Assembly: GCA_946406115.1 (NCBI GenBank)
Contig: OX291543.1
Location: 5,086,501 to 5,150,500 of the forward strand
Reading direction: 5' to 3'
DNA from: Apoda limacodes
Taxonomy: Eukaryota > Arthropoda > Insecta > Lepidoptera > Limacodidae
DNA length: 64,000 bases
A program made the position numbers and the translations under genes. The notes beneath the pieces are model-generated. The model had not been told where the DNA came from. It ran no database searches and saw only the letters and a list, made by a program, of their open reading frames with translations. Each line of letters begins with the position of its first letter. Within the stretch, counting starts at the first letter, position 1. This document shows, piece after piece, positions 63,301 to 64,000 of this stretch.

Positions 63301-64000
63301 TACAATAATACAATACAAACCAGATAAAACAATACCTAAAAAATTATAAAACAGTAATCAATCTACAAATTCAATTCAATAAACAACACATTGATCAATA
63401 AAATTAAGTAATGAATTAGATATTAATACTTAAGTGTAATAGAGTCGAAAATATATTAATAATAATTAAACACTATAATAGTCTGTAGAGACAATTAAAA
63501 ATCCTTGGTTCGAAAGAAATCCGCCTTCTGAAGGTCCAAGAAAGAACTTAGAGAAACCAGAGCAAAACTAAGATCAACGACGACACGAAACGAAGTCAAG
63601 CGCCTGCGATGATCTCCCAGTTCTACTATCAAACGATAGCGAGTTCAAGTGTGACCTAGTACTGAACCATCTGATTATAGTAGAATTTTCCACCAAACAT
63701 CCAAGCACTTCCTGGACAACGATCACCGGTCTTTTATACCCTGTGTTATCACTCTGTAAGTAGGGGATGGCCAAAAACTGTGCACATTATTCACTTATTC
63801 GTAATGATTACAATGTTTTGCAATTTTGAAAACGCTTTGTTTGTCACTATTGTTATTGCTCTTTTTTTTTTAGGATTTATTTTCTTTCATTTGTTACGAA
63901 AACGTTCATCCGGGAATATCACTTGAGTTATTAACGATTTATGGATTAAAAAAGATTAAATTTAGATGTAAAATATTTAAAATACAATAAACATATAAAC
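63301..64000. other. Transferrin intron, right edge; no exon found
   Basis: AT-rich (63270-63490), then a GC-richer stretch 63500-63780 that may be the leader of the R2-like element or a separate insertion. TATAAAAG occurs on the minus strand at 63733-63740. A TTTTTTTTTAG acceptor-like site at 63872 is followed by only about 21 open codons without transferrin resemblance, so I do not call a C-lobe exon. Confidence 0.45.

Noticed and set aside
63872..63940. Possible transferrin C-lobe exon after a TTTTTTTTTAG acceptor
   Set aside because: Only about 21 codons are open in the required phase, there is no donor of quality and no resemblance to a C-lobe start (no Cys pattern).

Overview
This window looks like nuclear DNA of a moth or butterfly. 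It is AT-rich with long introns. It is packed with repeat types I associate with Lepidoptera: 'GGTTCCGTACC' / 'GTGCGAGTCGGACTCGCGCA' repeats, elements running from TCCATACTAATATTATAAA to CTAG, and LINE tails containing GTGACCGCTTACCATCAGGC. I see no bacterial operons, CRISPR arrays or intact tRNA genes. The species cannot be named from the sequence.

Two spliced host genes can be assembled, both on the + strand. Gene A (99-9779) has three exons whose phases match exactly. It encodes a predicted 268-residue protein that I do not recognise, with a basic central part and an acidic tail. The second gene starts at 36889 and leaves the window after 60115. Eight exons with consistent phases encode a signal peptide and a complete transferrin N-lobe, most like insect transferrin 3. 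By alignment from memory, every canonical iron and carbonate ligand of this lobe is replaced. Its first intron is 19.4 kb, and the C-lobe exons must lie beyond the right edge.

The rest is mostly mobile DNA. From 1.3 to 9.3 kb (intron 2 of gene A) there are a (CA)n tract, Helitron-like elements, decayed LINEs and MITEs. From 10.5 to 18 kb there are four pieces of one jockey/CR1-type LINE family ('family J'): an inverted copy, a copy with an open RT frame and target-site duplications, a minus-strand copy, and a 93-bp copy inserted inside that one. From 21.0 to 28.8 kb a minus-strand block holds a jockey-type LINE with complete 5' UTR and ORF1 but a truncated RT (B1), followed by a chimera in which the ORF1 of another LINE (A) is fused in frame to a second copy of B (B2). 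From 29 to 36 kb there is a full-length Helitron-like element with internal tandem repeats, plus MITEs with TTA and TTAA target duplications.

Inside the first transferrin intron (37-56 kb) are a 1.58-kb terminal-inverted-repeat element carrying a 5S rRNA-like SINE, a nearly perfect 182-bp-armed palindrome, and a Tc1/mariner transposase remnant with a large internal deletion. In the last visible intron an R2-like LINE (N-terminal C2H2 finger, YLDD reverse transcriptase, CCHC plus restriction-like endonuclease) lies antisense to the gene. Its reading frame is broken, and one apparent endonuclease catalytic aspartate is glycine.

I assigned families by recognising motifs by eye, without searches, so clade names are less certain than the boundaries, frames and duplications read directly from the sequence.
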